Shown here in pieces: positions 36,507 to 45,703 of a stretch of 62,162 nucleotides of DNA. A model generated the notes under the pieces. It saw only the letters and a list, made by a program, of their open reading frames with translations. It was not told the origin of the DNA and searched no databases. The translations under genes were made by a program, and so were the position numbers. The stretch comes from an uncultured Oscillospiraceae bacterium. Lineage in GTDB: Bacteria; Bacillota; Clostridia; Oscillospirales; Oscillospiraceae. How positions within the stretch are numbered: position 1 is the first letter of the stretch; each line of letters opens with the position of its first letter. The stretch spans positions 1 to 62,162 of the forward strand of contig CALWXA010000052.1 of NCBI GenBank assembly GCA_944385395.1, in the 5' to 3' direction.

Positions 36507-36661
36507 GGTCCATTCCTCCTGTGACACAGCGACTGCCTGCCGCTGCTGGATTTTTATTTATTAAACCATATTTGCTGCCCATTGTAAAGAAATATATTCC
36601 ACAAAATACAACTTTGCACCAGATAGTTTCTTATTATGAAAATACAATTCATGTTCCATCA

Positions 36662-36690
36662 TTGACAGGGAAGTTCGGGTGTAATAAGAT
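36662..36690 (+). promoter_or_regulatory. Promoter for C39-like peptidase gene
   Basis: TTGACA, 17-base spacer, TAAGAT; the ATG follows at 36713 behind GGGGAGGTG, leaving a leader of only about 15 bases. Confidence 0.65.
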
Positions 36691-36712
36691 ACAGGCACAG
36701 GGGAGGTGCACC

Positions 36713-37387
36713 ATGGAAACCGTATTGCGCCATCCGTATCCGGGAATCGGAAAAGCATCCTTTGGCACTTCAGGCGGCGACCAGCGCCGTCTGAGCAGCG
36801 CCGTTTTGCGCCGCTGCGGCTGCGGTCCGGTGGCAGCGCTGGATCTGGTCCGTTATCTCCATTTCTATTGCCCGGGCTGCGAAAGCTCATTCTTTGATGG
36901 TATTCCCAGGGAAATATGGCTGCCCCTTCCGGTGTATGAGCTGTGCCTGAGCCGAATGTCCCGGCGCTTTGTACCGGTGATTCCACCGGTGGGCACCAAT
37001 CCTCCTGCTCTTGCAGCGGGACTGAACCGGTATTTCCGATCTTATGACCTGCCTCTCCGGGCTTTCTGGCAGTTTGGCTCCGATTTTGAGAAGCAGGCTG
37101 AAAAGATGCTGGCTCATGATCTTCCCGTGATCCTGTCCATCGGACGGCCGGTGAAATCCCTGCTGCGCAACCCGAAGCTGGGTTTGTATGCAGCACCCGG
37201 CTTTACCGGCTACCCGGCAGCCACCGTGAACAGCCATTTTCTCACCTTGCTGGGCATGGACGATCAGTGGCTGCAGGTAGCTTCCTGGGGCAGACGCTAC
37301 TGGCTGCAGCGGCAGGAGTTTACACGGTACCGCAAGGCTGAGAGCGTTTCATTTCTGTGCGGCATCGTGGCATTGCAGGAAAAATAG
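36713..37387 (+). CDS. Putative C39-like (papain-fold) cysteine peptidase
   Basis: A 224-residue protein with a likely cysteine-peptidase dyad: Cys37 in RCGCGPVAALD resembles the CGPAAL motif of the C39 family. His175 in NSHFLTLLGMDD is followed by a WLQVASWG strand where C39-like enzymes have their Asp/Asn. It has no signal peptide or transporter domain, so if active it acts in the cytoplasm. It may process a peptide or be a related amidase or transglutaminase-like enzyme. It is transcribed alone from its own promoter before proBA. Confidence 0.6.
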   Translation: METVLRHPYPGIGKASFGTSGGDQRRLSSAVLRRCGCGPVAALDLVRYLHFYCPGCESSFFDGIPREIWLPLPVYELCLSRMSRRFVPVIPPVGTNPPALAAGLNRYFRSYDLPLRAFWQFGSDFEKQAEKMLAHDLPVILSIGRPVKSLLRNPKLGLYAAPGFTGYPAATVNSHFLTLLGMDDQWLQVASWGRRYWLQRQEFTRYRKAESVSFLCGIVALQEK

Positions 37388-37452
37388 AAATCTTATATCT
37401 TATTATATAAAAGTGCTCTGCCCGGCGATAGGGCAGGGGAAAGGCGGCAATC

Positions 37453-38220
37453 ATGCGCATCGTAGTAAAAGTAGGTACCTCTACATTGGCACATCCTACC
37501 GGGCTCTTGCATATCCGTCGGGTGGAGGAGCTGTGCCGTGTACTCAGTGATTTGAAAAATGCCGGGCATGAGATCATTCTGGTTTCCTCCGGCGCCATTG
37601 GCATGGGCGTAGGGAAGCTGTCTCTGTCCGGCCGTCCGTCGGACATGCCCACCAAGCAGGCTGCAGCAGCCGTAGGCCAGTGTGAACTGATGTATACCTA
37701 TGATAAGCTTTTTTCCGAATACCGCCATACGGTGGCCCAGATCCTGCTGACAGCCGGCGATATCGAACGTCCGGACCGCCGGGAAAACTTCCATAATACC
37801 CTGACCCGGCTGCTGGAGCTTCAGGCATTGCCCATCATCAACGAAAATGACTCCGTGGCCACGGAAGAGATCAGCATCGGCGATAACGATACCCTGTCTG
37901 CCGTGGTGGCCGCCAGCATCCAGGCGGACCTTCTGGTGCTGCTGTCGGATATCGACGGGTTGTATGATGCCGATCCCCATCGCTGTCCCGATGCCCGGAT
38001 CATCCCACAGGTGGAGCGGATCGACGAAGGCATCCTGGCTCTGGGGGGCGGCGCCGGCTCCGGACTGGGTACCGGCGGCATGGCCACCAAGCTACACGCC
38101 GCCCAGATCGCCACCCAGGCGGGTACGGATATGATCATCGCCAACGGCTCCCGTCCCCAGCTTCTCTATGAGATAGCGGATGGTCAAGCCGTAGGCACTA
38201 GATTTTTGACAAAGAGGTGA
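37453..38220 (+). CDS. proB: Glutamate 5-kinase
   Basis: A 255-residue ProB, the first step of proline synthesis (glutamate to glutamyl-5-phosphate). The amino acid kinase segments [19 protein letters not shown] and [10 protein letters not shown] are clear. It lacks the C-terminal PUA domain of the 367-residue E. coli enzyme, as in several Firmicutes. proA begins five bases after its stop. Confidence 0.96.
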   Translation: MRIVVKVGTSTLAHPTGLLHIRRVEELCRVLSDLKNAGHEIILVSSGAIGMGVGKLSLSGRPSDMPTKQAAAAVGQCELMYTYDKLFSEYRHTVAQILLTAGDIERPDRRENFHNTLTRLLELQALPIINENDSVATEEISIGDNDTLSAVVAASIQADLLVLLSDIDGLYDADPHRCPDARIIPQVERIDEGILALGGGAGSGLGTGGMATKLHAAQIATQAGTDMIIANGSRPQLLYEIADGQAVGTRFLTKR

Positions 38221-38225
38221 ATGAA

Positions 38226-39482
38226 ATGACAACTCTTGCATTGATGCAGCAGGCCAAAGCCGCCGCCCCCAGTCTGGCGGCAGCCGGCAGCGCCGTAAAA
38301 AATCAGGCCCTTCTGGCCATGGCGGACCGGTTGGAGCAGGCAGCTCATGAGATCCTGGCGGCCAATGCCCAGGACGTGGCCGCCTCCGCAGGTCATATTT
38401 CCCCGGTGATGCTGGATCGCCTGACACTGACGCAGCAGCGCATTACGGATATGGCCCAGGGCATCCGGCAGGTGGCGCAGCTGCCCGACCCGGTAGGGAA
38501 GGTGCTGCGTACCGTGGAGCGCCCCAACGGACTGACCATTCAGCGCATCAGCGTCCCTCTGGGCGTAGTAGCCATCATCTATGAAAGCCGCCCCAACGTC
38601 ACCTCCGATGCGGCGGCCCTGGCGGTGAAGGCAGGCAACGCCTGCATCCTGCGCAGCGGAAAAGAGGCCCATGCCAGTGCAGCTGCCATTGTGTCGGCTA
38701 TGCAGCAGGGTCTGGAAGATGCGGGACTGCGCCGTAATCTGGTGCAGCTGGTGGAGGATATTTCCCGCCGCAGCGCCCAGGAGCTGATGGAAGGGGTAGG
38801 ATATATCGACCTGCTGATCCCCCGGGGCGGTGCCGGACTCATCCGCTCCTGCGTGGAAAACGCCAAGGTGCCCTGCATCCAGACGGGCACGGGGATCTGC
38901 CACATTTATGTGGATGCAACAGCAGACCCGGAACAGGCCTGCCGCATCGTGGAAAATGCAAAGGCCAGCCGCCCGTCGGTTTGCAACGCCGCGGAGGTCT
39001 GCTTGGTGCATCGCAGTATTGCCGAAAAGTTCCTGCCCATGCTGCACCAATGCCTGGTGGAGGATCGAATGGCTCAGGGAAAACCGGCTGTGGAAATCCG
39101 CCTGGATGAAACAGCTGCCAGCATCATTCCCGGCACCAAAGCCTGTTCCACGGACTTTGATACGGAATTTCTGGATTACGTCCTGGCGGTAGCCGTGGTG
39201 GAGGACGCGGAAGCCGCCATCGCCCATATCGCCCGCCATTCCACCGGCCACAGTGAAGCCATTCTTACCCGGGACCAGGCTGCCGCAGACCGCTTTGTCA
39301 CGGCGGTGGACAGCGCAGCCGTCTATGTCAATGCCTCCACGCGTTTTACAGATGGCGGTGAGTTCGGACTGGGCTGCGAAATGGGCATCTCCACCCAAAA
39401 GCTCCACGCCCGGGGCCCCATGGGACTGGAGGAGCTCACCAGCTATAAGTATGTCATCCACGGCACCGGCCAGATCCGATAA
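38226..39482 (+). CDS. proA: Glutamate-5-semialdehyde dehydrogenase (gamma-glutamyl phosphate reductase)
   Basis: A 418-residue ProA, the second step of proline synthesis, reducing glutamyl-5-phosphate with NADPH. Typical blocks: [21 protein letters not shown] and the catalytic Cys in SVCNAAE. The ATG at 38226 follows AGAGGTG that overlaps the proB stop. A terminator follows. Confidence 0.97.
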   Translation: MTTLALMQQAKAAAPSLAAAGSAVKNQALLAMADRLEQAAHEILAANAQDVAASAGHISPVMLDRLTLTQQRITDMAQGIRQVAQLPDPVGKVLRTVERPNGLTIQRISVPLGVVAIIYESRPNVTSDAAALAVKAGNACILRSGKEAHASAAAIVSAMQQGLEDAGLRRNLVQLVEDISRRSAQELMEGVGYIDLLIPRGGAGLIRSCVENAKVPCIQTGTGICHIYVDATADPEQACRIVENAKASRPSVCNAAEVCLVHRSIAEKFLPMLHQCLVEDRMAQGKPAVEIRLDETAASIIPGTKACSTDFDTEFLDYVLAVAVVEDAEAAIAHIARHSTGHSEAILTRDQAAADRFVTAVDSAAVYVNASTRFTDGGEFGLGCEMGISTQKLHARGPMGLEELTSYKYVIHGTGQIR

Positions 39483-39497
39483 ATCCGATGGAAAAGT

Positions 39498-39530
39498 AAC
39501 GCCCCCGACCGCAGTCGGGGGCGTTTTGCT
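39498..39530. terminator. Terminator of proBA
   Basis: A perfect 12-bp stem AACGCCCCCGAC/GTCGGGGGCGTT with a CGCA loop, between convergent proA and glucosidase genes. Confidence 0.8.
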
Positions 39531-41995
39531 TATTTTTTCGGTTCCTGATAGGGAAGAGAAGGCGCTTTCTGTCTCCGGCACAATGCCCGGATCCCTGCCG
39601 CCAGCTTTCCATTAGCCAGCAGGGGCAGCGCATGGGCCAGATTCATCTGCACAAATCCGCCGCTGCTCTGCACCATGCTGCGGGAAGAGCAACCATCCAC
39701 AAAGCTGAAGGAAAAAGCTTGGGAAGTAAGCATGGCTTCCTTGTCCGGCCCATCCGGCATTCTGCGGATCCCGATTCCCGGAACATACAGCGCCAGCTTC
39801 ACCATGCGGTATACCATCCGCCCCATCCGGGTGGCCCGATAGTCCGCCAGAGGCGTTTCCTCCGTAAAAAGATGGCCATGTGGCTCAGCGGGCACAGGGT
39901 GGGAAAGGGTCCCGGCAAAGATCTCCGGGGTGATGCGGTCAGGTGAAAACTCCTGGTACGCTTGCAGTACTGCAGGCGCATACGGCCCGTCCACTTCCGG
40001 CTCTCCGGTCACCGTCACAGCACTCTGCAGCCGGATATCCTGGCTGGAAGCGCCGATGAGCAGGGGATAGGTCCCGTTTTCCAGTACCCAGCGGCCTTCT
40101 CCCGTATGATAATAGGAAAGCTCGCTGCGAGGGAACGAGAGGGCGATGCGGCGGCTCTCACCAGCCTTCAGAAAGATACGTGCAAAAGCTTTCAGCTCTT
40201 TTTCCGCCTTGTAAACATGACTGCCCGGGTTCTTGCCCATATAGAGCTGTACCACTTCCGCTCCGTCCCGATCCCCGGTGTTGCACACCGTCAATTCAGC
40301 CCGAATCTCCTGCTCCGTGGTGTGCACGCTCAGATCTTCGTAGGCAAAGGACGTATAGCTCAGTCCATGTCCGAAAGGATAGAGGATCTCCTGAGGATTC
40401 CGGTCAAAGTACCGGTATCCCACATATAGTCCTTCCCGATAGGCCACCACTTTCTTTTTGCCGAATTCTTCGCTATATGGAATGGCTTCGCAGCGGCGCA
40501 TCCAGGTCTCGCTGAGCTTGCCGGAAGGATTTATCTCACCCCACAGCAGCCTGCGGCAGGCTTCTCCTACACCCTGGCCGGGCAAAAAGAGATGCAAAAT
40601 CGCCCCGCACCAGCCCGCAAAGGGCATCTCAAAGGGACTGCCGCCTAAAAGGACCGCCACGGTTTTCTTTCCATACGGCTGCAGCCGCTCCAGAAGCGCC
40701 AGCTGCGCCGCCGGCAGCTTCAGGTCCTGGCGATCCCTGCCTTCGCACTCCAATTCCTCCGTCAGCCCGCCAAAAAACAGGATCACATCCGCCTGAGCTA
40801 TAGCTGCCTCTGTTCTCTTGTCCCAAACCATCCCGTCTTTCGTCCAGCCAGGCAGATAGGTATAGTCAATGCCCGCTGCATCGAAAGCAGCCTTGGGTGT
40901 CAGCAGCTGCCGGGGATTCACGCCGCCGGACCCGGCGCCCTGATATCGGGGCTTTTCAAAAAATGAGCCCAGTATCAACAGCTTTTTCCCGCCGTGAGAC
41001 AGCGGCAGAAGTCCCTCATTTTTCAGTAGTACCGCACCTTCTGCGGCCAGATCGATGGCCAGCGCAGTATTTTGCTGCTGTATCTCCCGGGAAGAGGGCA
41101 CTTCCGGCTTGGTTTCAGGAAAAGCATAGGCCACCAACTCCAAAACATGCCCAACAGCCCGATCCAATGCTTCTTCCGACAGACGGCCTTCCTGAACCGC
41201 ACGGAAGATCCGCTGCCGGTTTTCCAGGATCCCGCCGGGCATATCCAGATCCATACCGGCTTCCACACCGGCTACCCGGTCTACAGTGGCGCCCCAGTCC
41301 GTCATCACCAGGCCGTCAAAGCCCCATTCATCCCGCAGCAAGTCATTGAGCAGCCAGGAATTCTCGCTGCAGTGGATGCCGTTGATCTTATTGTAGGCGC
41401 ACATGATGGCCCGGGGACTGCTCTCCTTCACGCAGATCTCAAAGGCTTTGAGATACAGTTCCCGTGCCACCCGCAGGTCCACCCGCGAATCACTGACATA
41501 GCGGAAAGACTCGCAGTTGTTCAGGGCAAAATGCTTGGGGCAGGCGGCCGTACCGGTAGACTGCACGCCCCGGACATAGGCCCCCGCCAGCTTTCCGGTA
41601 AGCAGCGGATCTTCCGAAAAGTATTCAAAATTCCGGCCGCACCGTGGGTCCCGCTTGAGGTTCATGGCCGGCGCCAGCAACACATGTACCTGCATGTCCC
41701 GGCATTCCAGCCCGATGGCCCGCCCCACCGCTTCTGCGCAGTCCGGATCCCAGCTGTTGGCGATATTGACACCGGCCGGGAAAGCCGTGGCGGGCACAGA
41801 CAGCCCCAGTCCCACGGCACCGGCGCCTTTTTCACAAACCTTTTTCCGTACACCTGCCGGCCCGTCGGTGATATAAAGAGGGGGGAGGCACAGGTCGGGA
41901 ATGATATTGGTTTTCCAGCTCTGATACCCTTCCAGAAGCGCGACTTTTTCTTCCAGGATCAATTCGTCCACCAGTTCCCGTATGACTTCATCCAT
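39530..41995 (-). CDS. Glycoside hydrolase family 3 beta-glucosidase
   Basis: An 821-residue GH3 enzyme. The nucleophile Asp is in VMTDWGA near residue 233, and RNFEYFSEDP and CPKHFALNN are classic N-terminal-domain motifs. The alpha/beta sandwich domain and a fibronectin-III-like domain (residues 570-680, LYPFGHGLSYTSF before it) follow. There is no signal peptide, so it hydrolyses imported beta-glucosides or oligosaccharides in the cytoplasm. An extra C-terminal tail of about 140 residues after the FnIII domain is longer than in many relatives. No PTS or ABC transporter is adjacent. Confidence 0.93.
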   Translation of the reverse strand: MDEVIRELVDELILEEKVALLEGYQSWKTNIIPDLCLPPLYITDGPAGVRKKVCEKGAGAVGLGLSVPATAFPAGVNIANSWDPDCAEAVGRAIGLECRDMQVHVLLAPAMNLKRDPRCGRNFEYFSEDPLLTGKLAGAYVRGVQSTGTAACPKHFALNNCESFRYVSDSRVDLRVARELYLKAFEICVKESSPRAIMCAYNKINGIHCSENSWLLNDLLRDEWGFDGLVMTDWGATVDRVAGVEAGMDLDMPGGILENRQRIFRAVQEGRLSEEALDRAVGHVLELVAYAFPETKPEVPSSREIQQQNTALAIDLAAEGAVLLKNEGLLPLSHGGKKLLILGSFFEKPRYQGAGSGGVNPRQLLTPKAAFDAAGIDYTYLPGWTKDGMVWDKRTEAAIAQADVILFFGGLTEELECEGRDRQDLKLPAAQLALLERLQPYGKKTVAVLLGGSPFEMPFAGWCGAILHLFLPGQGVGEACRRLLWGEINPSGKLSETWMRRCEAIPYSEEFGKKKVVAYREGLYVGYRYFDRNPQEILYPFGHGLSYTSFAYEDLSVHTTEQEIRAELTVCNTGDRDGAEVVQLYMGKNPGSHVYKAEKELKAFARIFLKAGESRRIALSFPRSELSYYHTGEGRWVLENGTYPLLIGASSQDIRLQSAVTVTGEPEVDGPYAPAVLQAYQEFSPDRITPEIFAGTLSHPVPAEPHGHLFTEETPLADYRATRMGRMVYRMVKLALYVPGIGIRRMPDGPDKEAMLTSQAFSFSFVDGCSSRSMVQSSGGFVQMNLAHALPLLANGKLAAGIRALCRRQKAPSLPYQEPKK

Positions 41996-42087
41996 ACGCA
42001 GACATCCCCCTTTGCATCGTTTTACCTAAGTATAAGGAAGCAGGCGGATGTTTGTCAATATATCGTCATGGGCAAGCACCTGCCGGA

Positions 42088-42116
42088 TTGACTTTTTCCC
42101 TTCTCCTGCGTACAAT
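42088..42116 (+). promoter_or_regulatory. Promoter for exonuclease-bcp-yaaA operon
   Basis: TTGACT, 17-base spacer, TACAAT; the first ATG is 28 bases downstream. Confidence 0.68.
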
Positions 42117-42143
42117 GAGGAAAACCACGCAGGGAGGGCCGTC

Positions 42144-42725
42144 ATGTCTCGTTATATCGCTTTTGATGTGGAAACCCCCAATCACCGCAATGACCGGATG
42201 AGCGCCATCGGCATCAGCGTCATTGAAGACGGCGTCATCCGAGCTGAATTTTCCTCCCTCATTGACCCGGAGACTTACTTTGACTCGTTCAATATCGCCC
42301 TTACCGGCATTACGCCGGAAGCCGCAGCAGCGGCGCCGACTTTTGAAGAACTCTGGCCCCGGATCCGTCCCATGATGGAAGACGGGATCCTGCTGGCCCA
42401 TAACGCCCCCTTTGACCTTTCCGTTCTGGGCAAATGCCTGCAGGCTTATGGGATCAGCTGGCACAGGCAGGTACCGTATGCCTGCACCTGCCGGATGGCC
42501 CGGCGCTGCTGCCCGGAGCTAGTCAACCACAAGCTGGATACCCTGTGCCGGCACTATGAGATCCCGCTGCAGCATCATGCCGCCGGCAGCGACAGCCACG
42601 CCTGCGCCCAACTGTTCCTTTCCATGGGTGCCGGTGAAAAAGCGCTGGACGCCTGCCTGCGCAGCTATGATCTTCTGCTGCTGTGTACCCGAAGTTCACC
42701 GGATTTTCATCGCTGCCGCAGATAA
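42144..42725 (+). CDS. DnaQ-like DEDDh 3'-5' exonuclease
   Basis: A 193-residue exonuclease of the DnaQ/polymerase III epsilon fold. Exo I is FDVETPN, exo II NAPFDLSVL (about residue 93) and exo III HHAAGSDSHAC (His and Asp). It may proofread or degrade RNA or DNA; it is not fused to a polymerase. It starts an operon with bcp and yaaA, so a role in recovery from oxidative damage is plausible. Confidence 0.9.
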   Translation: MSRYIAFDVETPNHRNDRMSAIGISVIEDGVIRAEFSSLIDPETYFDSFNIALTGITPEAAAAAPTFEELWPRIRPMMEDGILLAHNAPFDLSVLGKCLQAYGISWHRQVPYACTCRMARRCCPELVNHKLDTLCRHYEIPLQHHAAGSDSHACAQLFLSMGAGEKALDACLRSYDLLLLCTRSSPDFHRCRR

Positions 42726-42761
42726 TAGAACCAAATCAATCATACAAAGGAGAAATGTATC

Positions 42762-43223
42762 ATGTTGGAAATCGGAACCAAAGCTCCGGATTTTGCCCTG
42801 CCGGACCAGAACGGCAATACCGTCCGCCTCTCGGATTTTTTAGGGAAAAAGGTGGTTTTGTACTTCTATCCCAAGGACAATACCCCCGGCTGCACCCGTC
42901 AGGCCTGTGGCTTTGCCCAGCATTACACGGCCTTTGAAAGCAAGAATACAGTGGTCATCGGCGTCAGCAAGGACTCCGTGGCTTCCCACCTGAAATTTGC
43001 CCAAAAGTATGAGCTGCCCTTTATCCTGGTTTCTGACCCGGAGCTTCAGGCCATCCAGGCCTATGGCGTGTGGCAGGAGAAAAAGCTCTATGGCAAGGTG
43101 AGCATGGGCGTGGTGCGCTCAGCCTACCTCATTGACGAAGCGGGCATCATCCAAAAGGTCATGCCTAAGGTGAAGCCCGATGCCAACGCCCAGCAGGTCC
43201 TGGCGTACCTGGAGGCAGAATAA
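42762..43223 (+). CDS. bcp: Thioredoxin-dependent thiol peroxidase (Bcp-type peroxiredoxin)
   Basis: A 153-residue atypical peroxiredoxin reducing hydroperoxides with thioredoxin. The peroxidatic and resolving cysteines sit in TPGCTRQACGF, five residues apart, as in Bcp. The size is standard. AAAGGAG precedes the ATG. It is followed after nine bases by yaaA, a peroxide-stress gene, making a small antioxidant operon. Confidence 0.97.
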   Translation: MLEIGTKAPDFALPDQNGNTVRLSDFLGKKVVLYFYPKDNTPGCTRQACGFAQHYTAFESKNTVVIGVSKDSVASHLKFAQKYELPFILVSDPELQAIQAYGVWQEKKLYGKVSMGVVRSAYLIDEAGIIQKVMPKVKPDANAQQVLAYLEAE

Positions 43224-43232
43224 GGAGCCACC

Positions 43233-43988
43233 ATGAAGCTCATCATTTCCCCCGCCAAGAAAATGCGGATGGATACCGACACGCTTCCATGGAATTCCTT
43301 GCCGCACTTCATGGATAAAGCAGAATCGCTTTACAGTAAGTTGCAGTCCATGTCCTACTTAGAACTCAAGGAACTCTGGCACTGCAGCGATGCCATTACG
43401 GCTCAAAATGTGGAGCGTTTGCAGCGTCTGGACCTGCATAGCTGCCTGACCCCTGCCATCCTTGCTTATGAAGGGATTCAGTATCAATATATGGCCCCCG
43501 GCGTTTTCACCCAAGGGCAATACGATTATGTGCAGCAGCATCTTCGCATTCTCTCCGGCCTGTACGGCGTGCTGCGGCCCTTTGACGGGGTGATCCCATA
43601 CCGGCTGGAAATGCAGGCCCGTCTGCGTTTGGCAGAGCATGTAGATCTCTATGGCTTCTGGGGCGATGCCATTGCCCGGCACCTGTATCAGGATACCGAT
43701 TGCATCATCAACCTGGCTTCCCGGGAATATAGTCTTTGTGTCTCCCGATACCTGAAACCGGGCACCCGGTTCATCACCTGCGTTTTCGGGGAGGAGCAGG
43801 GGGGCCGGATACGGGAAAAGGGAACCTTATGTAAAATGGCAAGGGGAGAGATGATCCGTTACTTGGCAGAGACCGGCGGTGACCGGCCAGAGGCCCTGCA
43901 GGAATTCTCCCGGCTGAACTACCGATTTTCGCCCAGGTTCTCAGACGACGCCAACTATGTATTTTTACTCAGCGCCAATTCAGGTTGA
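43233..43988 (+). CDS. yaaA: Peroxide stress protein YaaA
   Basis: A 251-residue protein of the YaaA (DUF328) family that limits free iron and DNA damage during peroxide stress in E. coli. The start MKLIISPAKKM and the block YGVLRPFDGVIPYRLEM are diagnostic; NYRFSPRFSD near the end is also typical. It is third in the exonuclease-bcp-yaaA unit. Its stop codon lies within the -35 box of the next promoter. Confidence 0.97.
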   Translation: MKLIISPAKKMRMDTDTLPWNSLPHFMDKAESLYSKLQSMSYLELKELWHCSDAITAQNVERLQRLDLHSCLTPAILAYEGIQYQYMAPGVFTQGQYDYVQQHLRILSGLYGVLRPFDGVIPYRLEMQARLRLAEHVDLYGFWGDAIARHLYQDTDCIINLASREYSLCVSRYLKPGTRFITCVFGEEQGGRIREKGTLCKMARGEMIRYLAETGGDRPEALQEFSRLNYRFSPRFSDDANYVFLLSANSG

Positions 43989-44012
43989 CAGCAGGGCAAT
44001 TTTTGCTATACT
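43985..44012 (+). promoter_or_regulatory. Promoter of riboswitch-controlled transporter
   Basis: TTGACA (consensus), 16-base spacer, TATACT. The -35 overlaps the yaaA stop codon. Transcription would start about 15 bases before the riboswitch. Confidence 0.78.
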
Positions 44013-44032
44013 GAAAGTATCATAAAATCCCC

Positions 44033-44138
44033 TTTCTTCGGAAACGAGAGGAATCTCTACTGGCGGTGACAGCCCGCGAGCGCAAGCTGATCCGGTGCAA
44101 TTCCGGAGCCAACAGTCAGGTCTGGATGGGAGAAGAAA
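44033..44138 (+). ncRNA. FMN riboswitch (RFN element)
   Basis: The conserved RFN blocks are present in order: ACTGGCGGTGACAGCCC with GCGAGC, CGGTGCAATTCCG, GAGCCAACAGT, and GTCTGGATGGGAGAAGA. The closing P1 helix is TTTCTTC (44033-44039) with GAAGAAA (44132-44138). The first arm (GAGAGGAATCTC) differs from the common GGGTGAAATTCCC but keeps its fold. It binds FMN and lies about 135 bases before the MATE transporter start. No T-rich terminator is seen between them, so control may be at translation. Confidence 0.93.
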
Positions 44139-44273
44139 GCCGCCGGCGGTGCGTGCAGCTCTCCCCAGATGGTCAAAGCGTATGTACCGGCAGCCGGCAT
44201 TGCGATCCACAGGATGGTGATGCGGGCTGCCATTTGCTTTATCGGGCGGCAGGGAACAAGAAGGAGGATCATC

Positions 44274-45650
44274 ATGACGCAGCAGCAAACCCATGCTAAT
44301 CCGCTGGAAACCCAGCCCATCTCTGCACTTTTACTGCGATACTCTGTGCCCACAGCCCTGACGCTGATGGTCAACTATCTTTATAACATCGTCGATCAGA
44401 TCTTCGTGGGGCAAGGGGTAGGCATTCCCGGTATGACGGCCACCAATGTGGCCTTCCCGCTGATGATCCTGGTCAATGCCATATCCCTGCTGCTGGGTGA
44501 CGGCTGTGCCGCCCATATGAGCCTATGCCTTGGCCGCCGTCAGCAGCAGGAAGCGGACGCCACTATATCTCACGCCCTGACGTTGATCATCGGCAGCGGC
44601 CTTTGCTGCGCTTTGATCTGCGGGCTCTTTGCTCCGCAGCTGGTGTGGCTGTGCGGTGCCACAGACAGCGCCTATGGGCAGGCGGTGGTTTATCTGCGGG
44701 CCGTTTCGCTGGGCATACCGTTTCAGCTGATGTGTCCTGCCTTTACCGCCATCATCCGTGCCGACGGTGCGCCCCAATATACCATGAAATGTATGATCCT
44801 GGGTGCCCTCATCAATCTGGTGTTGGACCCCATCTTCATTTTCCCGCTGCAGATGGGCGTTCTGGGTGCAGGAATCGCTACCGCCATCGGTCAGACAGCG
44901 GCCGGTTGTATGTGCCTTTTGTACCTTCCGAAAATGCGCACGGTGCATATCCGTAAAGAGGGCCTGCGGCCCACCGCCCGGCGCACCGGCCGCATTTTGG
45001 CCCTGGGCTTTCCCAGCCTGCTAACCCAGACCATGACGGCCCTGGTGCAGATCACCATGAATAACCTGATGCGTCAATATGGTGCTCTGAGCATCTACAG
45101 CAGCGATATCGCCCTGTCCGTCTACGGCATGATGATGAAGGTCTACCAAATCGCCCACTCCATGTTCGTAGGCGTTTCCTCCGCCATACAACCCATCAAC
45201 GGCTTCAATTTCGGTGCCAAGCACTACCGGCGTGTGTTCGATACTTACCGTCTGGCTGTTTTGGTAGCTTCGGTGATCTCCTGTGTCTGGTTCCTGATTT
45301 TCATGATCTTTCCCCGGCAGATCGCCCATCTCTTTGTCTCTGACAGCCAGCTGTACCTGGATTGTGCCGCCCATGTGTTCCGCATCCATATGATGCTCTT
45401 CTTCCTTTATGGCGTACATATGACCACGGCCTCCTTTTTCCAGGGCATCGGTAAACCGGTTCGCTCTTTGCTGATTCCGCTGGCCCGGCAGGGTGTGTTT
45501 CTCATTCCGCTGGCCCTGCTGCTTTCCGCCAGCCTGGGCATGGACGGTGCTCTGTATGCCGTTCCTATTGCCGACGGACTGGTATTTCTGCTCAGCGCAG
45601 TTCTGGCAGCAGGGGAGTTTCGCTCCTGGTACCGGAAAGGTTGGCTCTGA
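44274..45650 (+). CDS. MATE family transporter under FMN riboswitch
   Basis: A 458-residue MATE (NorM/DinF-like) transporter with twelve hydrophobic helices in two related halves. These use sodium or proton gradients to move cationic or aromatic compounds. The upstream FMN riboswitch makes a flavin or flavin analogue the likely cargo; direction is unknown. The ATG at 44274 follows AAGGAGG at 44261-44267; an in-frame ATG at 44169 would put 35 residues of riboswitch tail into the protein and is unlikely. A terminator follows. Confidence 0.9.
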   Translation: MTQQQTHANPLETQPISALLLRYSVPTALTLMVNYLYNIVDQIFVGQGVGIPGMTATNVAFPLMILVNAISLLLGDGCAAHMSLCLGRRQQQEADATISHALTLIIGSGLCCALICGLFAPQLVWLCGATDSAYGQAVVYLRAVSLGIPFQLMCPAFTAIIRADGAPQYTMKCMILGALINLVLDPIFIFPLQMGVLGAGIATAIGQTAAGCMCLLYLPKMRTVHIRKEGLRPTARRTGRILALGFPSLLTQTMTALVQITMNNLMRQYGALSIYSSDIALSVYGMMMKVYQIAHSMFVGVSSAIQPINGFNFGAKHYRRVFDTYRLAVLVASVISCVWFLIFMIFPRQIAHLFVSDSQLYLDCAAHVFRIHMMLFFLYGVHMTTASFFQGIGKPVRSLLIPLARQGVFLIPLALLLSASLGMDGALYAVPIADGLVFLLSAVLAAGEFRSWYRKGWL

Positions 45651-45667
45651 GCATCATGATCCCAAAA

Positions 45668-45702
45668 GAAACCGGGCCGGAGATTTCTCCGGCCCGGTTT
45701 TG
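45668..45702. terminator. Bidirectional terminator
   Basis: Stem AAACCGGGCCGGAG/CTCCGGCCCGGTTT with an ATTT loop between the convergent MATE and cotJC genes. Confidence 0.85.
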
Positions 45703-45703
45703 T

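Noticed and set aside
44169-44273. Upstream ATG extending the MATE transporter by 35 residues
   Set aside because: It falls in the riboswitch expression platform, lacks a ribosome site and adds a non-family N-terminus; the ATG at 44274 has AAGGAGG.
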